A stretch of DNA of 64,000 bases from Turritopsis dohrnii (Eukaryota; Cnidaria; Hydrozoa; Anthoathecata; Oceaniidae). The position numbers were made by a program, and so were the translations under genes. The notes under the pieces are model-generated. The model saw nothing but the letters and a program-made list of their open reading frames with translations, did not search any database and was not told the origin of the DNA. Shown piece after piece: positions 32,026 through 43,147 of the stretch; the first letter of the stretch is position 1; every line of letters begins with the position of its first letter. The stretch lies in assembly GCA_027922465.2 (NCBI GenBank), contig BQMF02000423.1, positions 310,001-374,000 of the forward strand, in the 5' to 3' direction.

Positions 32026-32518
32026 TCTATATATTAATAGCCGATTCTCTGTCCGTTTGTCTGTTACGCAAAATGGTAGATGTGAACTGCGAAAGAGAGT
32101 CAGCAATGTAAGATCACACATAAATTATTTCTCTTCTTGTGCGCGACGTCAGTGTGAAACCATTGTATTGAGACCCTAATCGAATGCGACGTTTAGGGAA
32201 AATTATCTCGATAACCAATAGGGATAACTGACGTTTTTTGGGGTCCGCGATACAGGTTATGGGGTGACGAAAAAATTTAGGCCAAATGTTTTTTGCGACG
32301 GGTGTGGGACGTCATCAAAATCTTTGATCCACGATATTTCCGTAACGGTGCGTCATAGACATATGATCCCATACATTTTCTTGCTCAGAATTTCGATCTC
32401 TACAAGATGGTGACACTTTCTATTGTCAATTCCTTAATTCCATATTTCGTGAACTCTTTGGGAGGTGACACAACGCAGGCTGAACCTGGGCGGCGAGCGA
32501 CGCCGCCTTGGCGGCTAG
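32026..32518 (+). mobile_element. Non-autonomous Helitron, 493 bp, joined head to tail to Helitron 1
   Basis: It starts TCTATATATTAATAGCC directly after the CTAG of Helitron 1 and ends with the same hairpin and CTAG before T32519. The body resembles the 3' subterminal part of Helitron 1 (31650-31990) and the stretch 47970-48340. It contains no gene. Confidence 0.85.
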
Positions 32519-33079
32519 TTTTTATTATTTCGCAAGGCCAAGCAAAAGTTTTTATTATGAAGTTCAGGTACAAACAACATAAAGATTTTCTCACTGTATA
32601 GTTTTAAAAAGACTATTTTGAAACGTCCACGGAAGAGTGTTCTCTAATGGATTTTTAAACTGATGGTGTTCCTTTTTAAGCTTGATCTCCGGCAGAATTT
32701 TTCAAAGTCTCTTAACTTTTATGATGCTCTCGGGAATGTAATTAAATGAATTCGAAGTTATTACTTCTTAAGCACAGACTTTTCTTGACGCAACAAACTT
32801 TTTATTACTTAATTACTTCTTGAAGATTCTTTAGGGAATACAACATTGAATTAAAATCTTTTTTAAAAAATCTCTAAATTGAAGCAAGACTGAAGTTTTA
32901 TATGAGACAACAAAGTTTAATTGTTATCGTTGTTAAAAGGCAAAATGTAAAATACTGCAACATCATTCTGCATTATGCATATCTTTTTAAAGCGTGAACT
33001 AATATCAGTTCTTTCTGAAATCTTTCTAGAAAGTCTTCCAGTCATGTGCAGGAATACTTCTGCCCGGTAGGGCATCTTG
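32519..33079. repeat. Direct duplication R2, right part
   Basis: This continues R2 after the Helitron array and matches R1 from 19552 on, without the extra internal copy found in R1. It ends at GCCCGGTAGGGCATCTTG, next to HMG-box-like exons on the minus strand. Confidence 0.8.
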
Positions 33080-33094
33080 TCTTTTCTTCTGTTG

Positions 33095-33445
33095 ATAATA
33101 TTGTTTCTTTTGCGTTCATTGCCTTTGCTTTATTGTTAAATCTTTCCTTTTCGAATTGGCTCAAGGATGACCAATAAGAGCCAATATTCTTAAAAAGCTT
33201 CTTCCTTTCTTCATGTGAGTTGCTGTTTTCTGTTGTTAACAATACACGAGTTAAAATCATAGTAATCAATAACGATTTTTATGACCAGCATAAGAAGATC
33301 ATCTGGCTTACCTCTCAAGTACTGACTCTTCCAAATATCAAATCCTCTGACAGCCTGAGTATTTAATTTAATACGCTTTTGTAGATTTTGAATAGGATCT
33401 TTTTGTATTTCCTTTCTCCTTTTGCCTCGAAAACTGGAAATCCAA
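33095..33445 (-). CDS. HMG-box-like exons of an unidentified gene
   Basis: Two minus-strand exons join in phase 1. The first (33445-33313, after TTCCAG, ending at gtaagcc) has a basic stretch RGKRRKEIQKDP and VRGFDIWKSQYLR. The second (from about 33243, after GTTAACAACAG) has ERKKLFKNIGSYWSSLSQFE then KERFNNKAKAMN. Together they resemble an HMG box, with W in the expected place and the EKxxF/Y...A end. HMG boxes bend DNA, but no partner or pathway is evident. The downstream exons may have been displaced by the R1/R2 duplication and Helitron 1. Confidence 0.45.
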
Positions 33446-35788
33446 CTCTAATTATTAACGGATAGAAATGCCTGATCTAGAAACCTATTGGAAATCTCCA
33501 TACTTCTATCAAGGTTTCCGACCTTATGCACTTTTTTTGAATATCAAGAGTCAAAGTAAATGTTCAACATTAAACAATTCCACGAGAAATTAGTAAGAGC
33601 TTTTTCTAAAAGTGTTATACCTAAAAGCATTTCTTCTCCTTAACATTTTTATCTATGCATAATTCTATTGAGATTTAGAAATACGTCAATCCTTAATATT
33701 GATAAACCAGTTTCTGTGTGAGCTTGAGAAACTAATGATGAATTCTTCTTGCTGGTCATACCATTGTCAAAACATTTTATCAGTATTTTCTCCTGGTTTT
33801 CGTTGATCGATTCCATCTTGTGAACTGTAAGGACAACTACATAATTAACTACTGTTTATGATGCTAAATTCTCGGTATTTAAACTGTAGACATTACAAAA
33901 GCTGAACTGCTTTGTATACTTATTCAAATCAATTCAAAGTCAAAAATTGAGGGTCATAAGCAAATACCAATACAACATACATCAAGTTTTTGGCATTTAT
34001 TTTTAACATGCTATTACATTTTCTTGCAGCCAGCAATAATCAACATGGTTTCAACAGAAACTAGGATAGAGCCAGGCTGACCACTACTAAAAGGTGGGTA
34101 AAAAATAAGGAAATCTAAGGAAAATCTTTCTCACCTTTTAAGGAGATTTAGTTCAAAACAACAAAAATTTTTATTTTAAAGTAAGGAGAAGTAAGAAGCA
34201 CCTGGTAATTAATTTCAAACACAATTTTTCCAATCATTTTTCTTTCAGGTCAACACAAAATGAAATAGAAATTTAAAAAAAAAGCCTAAAGGAAGCCTAA
34301 ATGAAAAGTATAGGGTTTCATAATCATCAGAGCAGTATGCTTTCTTATTAATGAGTATAATCCATTCAATTTCACAAAACTTTCCTGTAAAATAAAAGAT
34401 TAGGAGAATTAAAGGAGGGGGAGGGAAAGGGGGTCCCAATAGATTCATAAAAATTTTGAATGAGGAAAATTTTAGTCAAAGTTAAAAAGTACCTTTGCAA
34501 CCAACAGAAAAATTGCTTTAGGAGATTTCAGTTTGAAATAAGAACATTAAACGATAATATTTTGAATAAAAATAAGCATATTATAGTATAATAAAACATA
34601 CTACTTTGTGCAATCATTAACAGGTAAAAGAACAGTTTGATCAGAATTAATAAAAGAAGCCTCATTGATAAAATACAGTCATAAATTAAAACAAGCCCTT
34701 TCAAAGTTTATCTGAAGTTAATCATCAGTAAAAGTATGAGACACTAAATAATTAGAAAGAAATTTTAATCCGAAATACTTGAGTATAAATATCATGAATG
34801 ATTGTGTTAACATTATGCACAACTAAAAAGCATCAAAGGTACCAATCTTTCTTGTGAATCATATTGAGGTGTCACTACTTTGAAAGTAAAACCATTTCTA
34901 AATCAGCGTTAATAACAAAATACTTGTTTGAGTGTGGTTCAGTCTAGTAAGCATTGTTTGCGTTGGACACTCCATAACATAATTAAGTTATAATGGATGA
35001 ATAAGATTCAGTTCTCCTTTCTCTAATTCATTTGTTGGTTTTGAGATGAGATCGGTTCTAGATTTCTACTAATGAAAAGATAATAATAGAAAGATTATCA
35101 ATGACCTCCAATAACTTACCACAATGAAAAAACATCATGTTAAGCTTATTCATGCCGAAACATAATAAGAACTTTATATTTTTTCACTTCAGTGGAAGTG
35201 TTAATGTGTACTAGGATAAATTAAATCTTATTGTCTTTATGTGTCCCGTAATACCAATAAACAGAAAACAGTTTCGTATATATGTATATACAAAGGCTTT
35301 TTCCTATGATTCCTATGATCTGGAACTGGAAAAGCGAAAGAGAGGATTCAATAATCACATCACCACTTGTCAGACTGGGTTGGATCTATATACTATAAAT
35401 AATATTCTGGAAACCCGAGCTATCTAGCAAAGTCCCCTGTTCCTGATCGAAGATTTCTAAAGCAAGGCTCCCTGAAAACAAAAGCACAACCCACCACAGA
35501 CATGCACATGGGGATGCGCTCAGCATTACACAGCTTAATATAACATTTTTACTTTTATGTAATTGACTTCATACTTTGATCTTCGATGCCATCGACTTAC
35601 ATGTCCTCCACCTATCTCAGATCCACGAGACACCATCTATGTCATCGAAATATACAAAAAGCTTTTTCTTTCGATGATATCAACATTTTTCTATTAGGAT
35701 CGGGTAATCCGGTATTAGCTCGGTGGAGATGAATGAAATTGGAACACGAGCTAATACTGCCCACCCTCCCGTCCCGTATTCCGATATA
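33446..35788. other. Non-coding stretch
   Basis: No gene was recognised. It may hold upstream introns of the HMG-like gene. The part at about 35605-35705 is the inverted copy of the repeat at 4700-4800. No RNA gene was seen. Confidence 0.3.
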
Positions 35789-37330
35789 TCTATATCCTAA
35801 TACGCGCTGTGCATCCAGTTGTTAACTTGGTAAGTGTGAAAAAAGACTGGGGACGAAATGTTTCTATGGAAAATTCAATATGGCATCTTTAGAAAGTGAG
35901 TAACTGAGTGTACTGTGTGCACATCCACGATTAGTATATGCTCCTCCGTTTGGTTCTTTTTTGGTTTCTCACTGAAAATCTGCTGAAAAACGTCAATGGA
36001 GAAGCGCGAGCAATGAAATGTTCTTCGTTCGAACTTGGTTGACGATCATTTTGTAGCAGTAAAAACAAAAACAAAAAACTTCACGAACACGAAGATAGTT
36101 TTTTTAAAAAATTTTTAATTTTTTTGTTTTAGTCGTTTTCGGAGAAAGATCGTATCGTAAATATTGAATTAACAAGTGTAAGTAAATTAACGGAAGAACT
36201 GAATTAAAAATCAAAGTTTTGAGACTGTTTTCGTCTTTTTCCATTTGATTCATTTTTGACTGTTTGGTAGGCTGGAACTATACTCATGATAATTTAATAA
36301 CTTTTTCTATGATTGCTTTCCGATTTGGATAAGAAATCAAGTTTGTGTTTTGTTTTATTTTGCTTTCCTTTTTTGTTTGTGTGTATGTGTAGCATTTTGT
36401 TTATTATGATATGGTTTTCATTGCTCATGGAAATCTTCTTTTTTTAGTTTAAAATAATTACGAAAGAATTAAACAAGTCTAAATGCTTGAGTGTTTTGGT
36501 AAAGAACAGACTATTAAAATAACGAATGGTATCGAATCTTAGTGGATAAAAAAAGCAACATTAGCAGGTATAATTCCGCATATCATTTACATGGCGATTT
36601 TATTCTTCTTCATAACATATCTTTTATTTCTTTTTTGACTGTTTCGTAGGCTGAAGCTAAACTCATGATCTTTTAATAAATATTCCCTGTTCCTACCCAT
36701 ATGTTTGCTTTTGTTTGTGCGTATATGTAGCTAAATATGTTTTTATGATTAATAGAAATCTTCTTTTTTAGGTAAAATTAATTATGAAAGAATAAATAAA
36801 TTCGACATTGTAATATGAAGGGTGTTTGGTAAAGAACTGACTAATGAGATAACGAATGCTATCGAATCTTATTGGAGAAAAGAAGCAACGTTAGCAGGTA
36901 TAATTCCGTTTATCATTCATATTTCCTTTGGCGTTTTTATTTTTCACTACACGCCAAGGCAGCTTTGTTTACCACCCATTATCATTAAAGACTGTAAGAA
37001 CGAAATTCCCACCTATTGCCCTTTGCTATGCGTCAAAATCTACATTTTATGTTTCGTAATCACCTCTTTCTCTTTTCACGATGAACTGAAATCTTACGAC
37101 ATTTTAATAATGACGTTAGATTAAAAAATAGTGCCGCCTCTGCGTAGTCTTACGTCAAATATGTAGGAAAAACCGTTTTAAAAATGTTGAATATTTCACT
37201 CCCTAAATTAGAAGTGGTATGCACAGCGCCGATTATGATAACTTTTTATTTCTATAAATGTTCGACACGGGTGTGAGCGATGCGTCGTTTTGAGAAATGC
37301 AACAGTAAAAAGTTTTTACATAGGATACTA
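35789..37330 (+). mobile_element. Non-autonomous Helitron relic, copy 2
   Basis: It starts TCTATATCCTAATACGCGCT after an A and ends with the hairpin GTAAAAAGTTTTTAC, ATAGGATACTA before T. The first 300 bases resemble the 5' part of E and E' (including GATTAGTATATGCTCCTCCG). From about 36150 it matches the inverted copy at 7959-9250. It has no gene. It lies just upstream of an RGG-type exon, possibly in an intron of a gene 2 copy. Confidence 0.6.
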
Positions 37331-37360
37331 TATTTTTTATTATTTTCTTTTTTCGTTTAG

Positions 37361-37416
37361 CATGCAGCCGTGGAGGATACCGTGGTTCTCGTGGTTACCA
37401 TCGTGGTGGTTTATAA
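37361..37416 (+). pseudogene. RGG-type last exon of a third gene 2 copy
   Basis: After the acceptor TTTTTTCGTTTAG the frame, entered with two bases as in the last exons of the other two copies, reads CSRGGYRGSRGYHRGGL and ends in TAA. Such an Arg/Gly tail at the same exon position matches the end of gene 2 in Helitron 1. Upstream exons were not found, because the copy-2 Helitron relic occupies the preceding stretch. Confidence 0.5.
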
Positions 37417-37564
37417 AGTAGTGTACTTCGTTTAGTTGAAAGATAAAACTTTTAATTCTACGTTTCTTCCTTTCTTATTTTACCCTTAACCGAAGCCTTC
37501 TGTGTACTGTTAGTTTCCGCAAGATATATTTCACTCGTGTTCAGAGGGGTTACTCGGCAAAACT
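37417..37564. other. Short stretch between Helitron pieces
   Basis: Probably the 3' flank of a third Helitron copy that held the RGG exon. No hairpin end was identified before the next element begins at 37565. Confidence 0.3.
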
Positions 37565-38597
37565 TCTATATATTAATAGCCGATTCTCTGTCTGTCTGTG
37601 TGTTTGTATGTTTGTTTGTAAGTCACGAAAAATGGTAGGTTGAGTTGTGAGCAAAATTATTTCTTTTTTTGTGTGCGACGTGAGTTCGAAACAATTAAAT
37701 TGCAACCCCAATCGAACGTGACTTTTTTGGCTGGTAAACCAATAGAGATAACGTTTTGTTTTCATTATTATTGTTAGTTTTATATTCCAAGGACCACCGT
37801 TGACTTGGCTTTGAAAACAATACATCAACTAAATACAAAAAAAACTAACTGATTAAATATTTTGGACAAAAAGCAGCAGTGGCAGAACGTGGCAGCATGT
37901 GCGGTTTGCCAGTGTATCCTAACATTTTCCTGACTGTCTGAGACAGGTGAACTTTTTTTCGAGCAATCAAAATATTTAAAAACCGATAGGTACAAAAAAG
38001 AGAATCATGAAACAAAACATATATATTTCTTTTTTGCTTTTGTCTTAATGGTTGTCTTTTAATTTTTTAATCGATTTCTTTTAATCTATTTTAATCTGAT
38101 CGAACGTTTTTTATTCAATTCATTCATTATTTAGCACGTGCATTTTTTTCTCCTCTCGTGTGATCCTTTTAAGAAGAAAAATCATTTTTTCACCTACTTC
38201 TGACAGTACCCATGTTAGAGCCCGTAAAATAAAAGCTGATAATAAGTGGAAAAGTTTTCTCTCTCTGTGTTTTGAGTGTATTGTTAAACTGATATTTGAT
38301 TGGTTTAAAATCGTAAATAAAAACCATGTGAAGTTCACGTTCCGAATGCATTGTGTAAAGCAAGAAAGTCTACTGACATTTTAAATACGACCGCGACAAT
38401 GAACGGCTGAGTTAAGAACATGCAAGATTTGAAACGCCAGGAACGTATTTCTCTTGACGTGCAAACGAGCTTTATTAAGCAATAAAGCCAGCAGCAAAGG
38501 AAGTCTTATCGCTGGTTTTAAGTGCAATAATTTGGAGCAGGTGGTGATACAACGCAGGCTGAACATGGGCAGCGAGGGACGCCGCCTTGGCGGCTAG
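37565..38597 (+). mobile_element. Non-autonomous Helitron of the Helitron 1 family, 1.03 kb
   Basis: The 5' end TCTATATATTAATAGCC with CTGT/TTGT repeats and the 3' hairpin GCCGCCTTGGCGGC plus TAG are the same as in Helitron 1. The interior has no gene. The base before TC is T rather than A, a small departure from the usual target. Confidence 0.85.
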
Positions 38598-38799
38598 TTT
38601 ATTTTAAATCATTACAGAATGCTTTCTCGGGAACACGTGTGGGCGGATTGGTTTTGGCCTTGTCCTCTAGATTTATTGCGAGATGGGGGTATCCAGTAAT
38701 AGCTTGTGTTACAATTTCATTCATGAAATCGGGATTACCTTACGTAATCCTCCAGTTGTAGTAATAGGAGGCCAAGGGTGTTTTAATACCGTATTCACT
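38598..38799. other. Flank with dispersed repeat piece
   Basis: At 38669-38700 it contains the sequence also found at 4668-4700. Nothing else is recognised. Confidence 0.35.
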
Positions 38800-39196
38800 T
38801 ACGCTGCTACCGTAATAAGCCATTTTTGCTTACGTAAATTCAACTCAATTGGGATAATTTGGAGATGTTTCATTACTTTGAAAGCTGTTGAAAGGCGTGA
38901 TGGGATATCACTTTTAACATAAACCAATAACCCCCTACTTTTACTGGAAACATCAAGTCTATATGGATCTCTGTAGTCTTGCAACTTGAACTGGTTTAAT
39001 GGAAATGAGAAATCAAGTTTGGTTTCAGCAATCGCGAAAACATCAAAGCTATTACCTATGAATGAAAAGAGTTTCTCCAGTTTATTTCTAATTGAGTTGA
39101 TATTTATATAAGCAAGAATAGCGTTTTTTGGAAACTTAGTTCTAAGTTGATTCAGATATTCGTTTCCCTTATTATCAGAAAAACTTTCTTGGCATT
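38800..39196 (-). pseudogene. LINE apurinic-type endonuclease fragment
   Basis: On the minus strand the frame reads AILAYININSIRNKLEKL, then FDVFAIAETKLDFSFP, LQDYRDPYRLD, RGLLVYVKSDIPSRL and PIELNLRKQKWLI. This is the N-terminal part of the endonuclease-exonuclease-phosphatase domain of a non-LTR retrotransposon, with the ETK glutamate that binds metal. The reverse transcriptase and the rest of the domain are absent. Clade not assigned. Confidence 0.7.
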
Positions 39197-39430
39197 GAAG
39201 CCATTGTATTGTGACCCAAATCTAGGGCTAGGTACGCATAAGATAAGATTAAGATTTCCATTTTAGGTACTAGTGAGACAAAAAAAACAAGATAAATGAT
39301 ATTCTATCTGTTTTAGCTTGTTTATTTTAAGAAATAATCAGCAATACTAGTTTGCCTCTTACACTCAGTTCTCTCAGTTTCAAAAATACTCCCTATGCGC
39401 TGTAAAAAGGAGCGCATAGGATTTCTATTT
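39197..39430. other. Short non-coding gap
   Basis: No feature was recognised between the LINE fragment and the Tigger relic. An imperfect palindrome (CCTATGCGCT...AGCGCATAGG) sits at 39393-39419. Confidence 0.3.
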
Positions 39431-41165
39431 TTACTGTAAAGGGATAAACCTCTTAATGTTTCTTTCAACTTCGTTTTTTGAGGGCTTCTTAATGGGTTCA
39501 TCGTACACCTCTACTTCATCTACTTCATTTTTCTGCAGAAAAATTGTCAGGTAACAAGGAAGGGTCCTTTTCTTTTCTTTTAACTCGGCTAAGTCGTCAT
39601 TCAAATTTTTAAAAGGATCATCAGTATCTTCAAAAGCATCGATCTGGTCCTCAGCATAAATTTTCGCCTTTCTAAAGCAATTTACGACTGTTTCTTCCGA
39701 CACATCCTCCCAAGAAGAGGAAAGCAGCTCCATTCCAGGAAGGATTGATACCTTTGGTAAATCTTTTCAGACATTTAATGACTCCTTGGTCCATCGGTTG
39801 GGACACTGATGTAGTATTGGGTGGCAAGAAAATCAGGGTAACATTATTGGTGTCAGGAACGTCTGGATGAGCTGGACAATTGTCAATTATCATAGCAATG
39901 TTTCGATTTTCTCTTTGAAATTTCTTATTTATCTCACAAACCCATTCCTCGAACAAAGTGCTATCAATCCAACTTTTCTGTTGTGATCTATACCTAAATG
40001 GCAAGGGTTTTCAATTTGCCACTAACAAACATTGGTAACTTCTCGCCAACTGCATTGGCTGCTGCTAAACCTGTTAACCTTATTTTGCTGTGTTTTCCAC
40101 CTGCGCACTTTTCAGACTTTAAATGGTATGTTTTGAATTCGTCAGCGTTGTAAATATCTTCAAGTTTATAATTAGACAAGAGTGTTGGCAATGTGATTTC
40201 AAGCCAAGATGCTATCTTTTCAGGGGTAACAGAATTACTTTCACCAACAACTGATTTTAAGGTTACAGAATGCCTGGAAAAAAGGTTGTTTTTTATTTTT
40301 TTTAAAAAATCATACATTTCAGATGTTTAAGTTAAATCCAGTTATAATACAACTTCTGACGCAAATTCGAATTTTGAATTTCGAATTTCATTTCAAATCA
40401 GAATTCGAATTATCATTCTTCCATTTCGTGTAAACAGTAAAAACTGGCTCGTGTTTTACTAACACACAAAAATGGAGGGAATGGATATGTTAATACAAGT
40501 AATGTTGAAACAAGAAGAATTTCTCTTGGTGATAGTAAAGAGCTTCGAAATGATTGTTTTGTCAAAGGTTATCACGTATACAAAAGTATATGGACTCCTG
40601 TCATAGGAGAAATTCTAACCAGCGATAGAGAATCAGGGAACATCATAGACAAATACGCAGTCTGTGTAAAAAGAGACAATATAATAGTGGGACATTTACC
40701 TCTTGGAAAATCTGGAAAATTTGCCAAGACAATTTTTTATTTCGTGAGAGCAGATGAAGAGAATTTCTGTGCTGTAACTATCACTACTGAAAAGTGTATA
40801 GAAATATTGATAAAGAATATAAGAAATAAATAAAAACTCGTACCTTTTTTCCCATCTGTGTAACCACCCATCTGAAGCACGAAAGTTAGAGGAAACGGTG
40901 AGTTCTTTCGCATAGCCTAACGCCTTTTCTATTATCATACTCCCATCAATGGGAATGTTCTGACTCCTTTTGATCAAGATCTGTGTTGGTGCCTTCTCTT
41001 ATCTTTCTCCTTTTATTGGAAGATTTTTCCAAAGCTGAAAAATATTTTTCTTTGTTTTTAACCCATGTTGAAATAGTGTTTCTTGGTACACCGTACTTTA
41101 AGGCAACAGACTTATGAGTTGCACCCTCCAGTTCGAACTCTTTTAAAGCTTTGCATTTTCAGCCC
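39431..41165 (-). pseudogene. Tigger (pogo-clade) transposase, spliced and frameshifted
   Basis: Read right to left: a helix-turn-helix piece (KSVALKYGVPRNTISTWVKN, about 41110-41050), IPIDGSMIIEKALGYAKEL and FRASDGWLHRWEKR (CENP-B-like HTH), then an intron of about 574 bases (40849-40276) joining to HSVTLKSVVGES. Next come YNADE with the first catalytic aspartate, MIIDNCPAHP with the second, and LPPNTTSVSQPMDQGVI with the last. The C-terminal piece has SSSWEDVSEETVVNCFRKA. Frameshifts are evident near 40980, 40010 and 39750, with some sequence missing at the last. The catalytic triad is still readable. Tigger elements move by cut and paste at TA. Confidence 0.8.
40440..40833 (+). CDS. HIRAN-like ORF inside the Tigger intron, opposite strand
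   Basis: An open frame without an ATG runs from after TAA at about 40437 to TAA at 40831-40833. It contains CFVKGYHVYKSIWTPVIGEI, then ESGNIIDKYAVCVKRDNIIV and GHLPLGKS. These blocks match HIRAN-like proteins common in animal genomes (YHVYK, GEIL, GN..D.YAV.V, VGHLP). It lies wholly within the Tigger intron and antisense to it. It may be an exon of a host-derived or mobile gene inserted there; no partner exons were found. Confidence 0.5.
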
Positions 41166-41529
41166 AAGTTTTGCCCACGAGTTTACGTTTTACGATGATA
41201 TAAATGAAGGCATGAATGAATTTTATGTTTATCTTAAGTTTGGAATTCAAATGCACAACTAATGTTGATGACATAGCAAAGCAATGGAATGCCTGTAAAG
41301 GAAAATTTAGAATCAATTTCAAGATCGAGATAACGTGATAAAATGGGCCCAAGAGACCGGCAAGATTAGGTAGAGATAGTGAAAGGTCGAGATAACGGAG
41401 TTAACGAGCGTGTTATTGCCTACAGGAGGTTGAAATGCCCAAGGGACCGACAAAAATAGGTCGAGAAACGGAAAGGTCGTGATAAAAGGTAGTCGAATAA
41501 CGAACGTCGACTGTGCAATCAGCGATATA

Positions 41530-41702
41530 AGGCCGGTTTTCAGTTCATTCGCTGCGGTCACGCGACTGAGCGAACAGCTTTTTCATTCACTCAGTTGTTA
41601 AAATGATTTGAACTACCAGGCGAATGAGAATGCTTCAGCCAATCAGCCAAAAGTCAGATCGCTCATTCGCGCGACCGCAGCGAATGAACTGAAAACCGGC
41701 CT
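41530..41702. mobile_element. MITE, 173 bp, with about 42-bp terminal inverted repeats
   Basis: The arms AGGCCGGTTTTCAGTTCATT... and their reverse complement are nearly perfect and rich in GCGACCGCAGCG motifs. The flanks ATA on both sides suggest a 3-base target duplication, as in PIF/Harbinger MITEs. There is no coding capacity. Confidence 0.85.
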
Positions 41703-42119
41703 ATAAATTCGGCAAACGCTGCAGTTGCTCCTAGTTTGGTATGGAGTCATATCAGTGTCAAAATTCGTTAGTCAAATTGGAAATCCTAACATTCAAATTG
41801 CAGGGTCGGATGCAGAAAAAAATTCCACTGAGACAAAATCATGGGCCGAAGGCCCAAATGAGGGCCGCAGGCCCGAAAAACTTCGGCTGGGGGTTTTGGG
41901 GGTCGCCGTAAGTCCCCCAAAGAGCCCCGGAAAATTTTGCTATTTTAAGCCTTCTTTTACCCCAAATGCGGTTAAATTTACGCCTGTCACTGCCATTAAA
42001 TTTAAGTGATCTAAACTAAGATTTACCCCAATTATTCTCAATTGCAGGTAATCTGACACAGAATTTTTCAAAAAATCTGTGTGATATTATCTGTAACTGT
42101 GAATAAATTGAGGTAAATC
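41703..42119. other. Transposon end fragment and spacer
   Basis: At about 41803 the sequence CAGGGTCGGATGCAGA resembles hAT-type termini and is matched, in reverse, at 62061-62077 (TCTGCGTCCGACCCTG). A GC-rich stretch with several short palindromes (GGGCCGAAGGCCC, GGGCCGCAGGCCC) follows. Confidence 0.35.
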
Positions 42120-42511
42120 TGACTGTGAGCTTATCATCTCACATGGCTGAGTAGGGAATAAACTCGTTCCACTAGGAGTTCAGCGCCGCCATAACCTTCT
42201 GGGCGTAGAGCAACCGTGAGTTTGCACACACTTAACCGCAGCCCTAAACAGACTGCGTGTGATACATTTGACAAGGCTGGTGAGGGTTCGAGTCCCACAC
42301 TTTCTCATAAAAAGCAATTGACTGAAAAAAAACAGCCAATAGAGTTCAAGCTACATATAATGTTTTCACGAACTTCTGTGTTAGGGATTAGTTTTTATAT
42401 TGGAAAACAAAATTGCACCCTCGTTTTGATCTATAAGCTGACAATTAGAGGATTGGATAGAGGAAATGAATTCAAGAAAATAAAGTTAATAAATAAATAA
42501 ATAAATAAGGT
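42120..42511 (+). mobile_element. Possible SINE with B-box and (TAAA)n tail
   Basis: The B-box GGTTCGAGTCC at about 42286 fits the pol III consensus, and a weak A-box-like GGGCGTAGAGC lies upstream. The stretch ends in a run of TAAA units (42488-42508). That is the layout of a tRNA-derived SINE, but the head does not fold convincingly. Confidence 0.35.
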
Positions 42512-42520
42512 TTCAACATT

Positions 42521-43147
42521 TCATTTCTCAGACAGCAAATTTGCCAAAGTCATCCTTCGAGGGTTCAGCGATTGAAACCGATCCACGACTTCATCCATGT
42601 TGACAGTAATGTCCCTGTTCATCATTATGACGCACAGATTGTTAAGCCTCTCCTCTTTCATCGTATTTCTCGTCCATGGTTTTACTCTACGTAAACCAGA
42701 AACACAACGCTTGGCAAAACAAGTTGTTACAGGCAGCGTAGCAAGCAAACACAGTGCTGCGTCGATTGTTGGGAAAATACATTTATCCACGTGCGGCAAC
42801 AACTTCACAAGCGAGTTCGGAAGATCTTCCGTGGTAACAGCCTTCCACTTCACGTATCACATGTCCAGCTGCGCATATAGGTTTGATGGCACAGGAAGAT
42901 CGTCTTTGTAAAGTAACGCGAATGTCAAAAAATTTTCTCTCCACAATGGAACTCCATCGTTTAAGGACTGTCCTTCTTTTGAAAGAACAAAAGATGGCAT
43001 AATACCAAAACCTTTATATAGATCTAGGGTTTTGGATGTGAAACGAACTTCAATTTGATTTATCAAATGATCCAAAAAAGGAAGCACGCATGCTCTTTTT
43101 GCGGAGTGTAGCTTTTTAGCGGAACGGAGCTCATTTGGCAAGATCAA
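42521..43147 (-). pseudogene. hAT transposase C-terminal part
   Basis: The minus-strand frame contains LPFLDHLINQIEVRF, DLPVPSNLYAQLDM, then after an in-frame TGA (about 42862) KWKAVTTEDLP and the hAT dimerisation region: FPTIDAALCLLATLPVTTCF, AKRCVSGLRRVKPW, TMKEERLNNLCV. Only this C-terminal third is present. The family resembles the ZMYM/DUF4371 type of hAT elements, like the relic at 55.6-57.2 kb. Confidence 0.8.

Noticed and set aside
36822..37124. Plus-strand ORF of 100 codons
   Set aside because: Lies in a repeated non-autonomous Helitron; the other copy does not preserve the frame.
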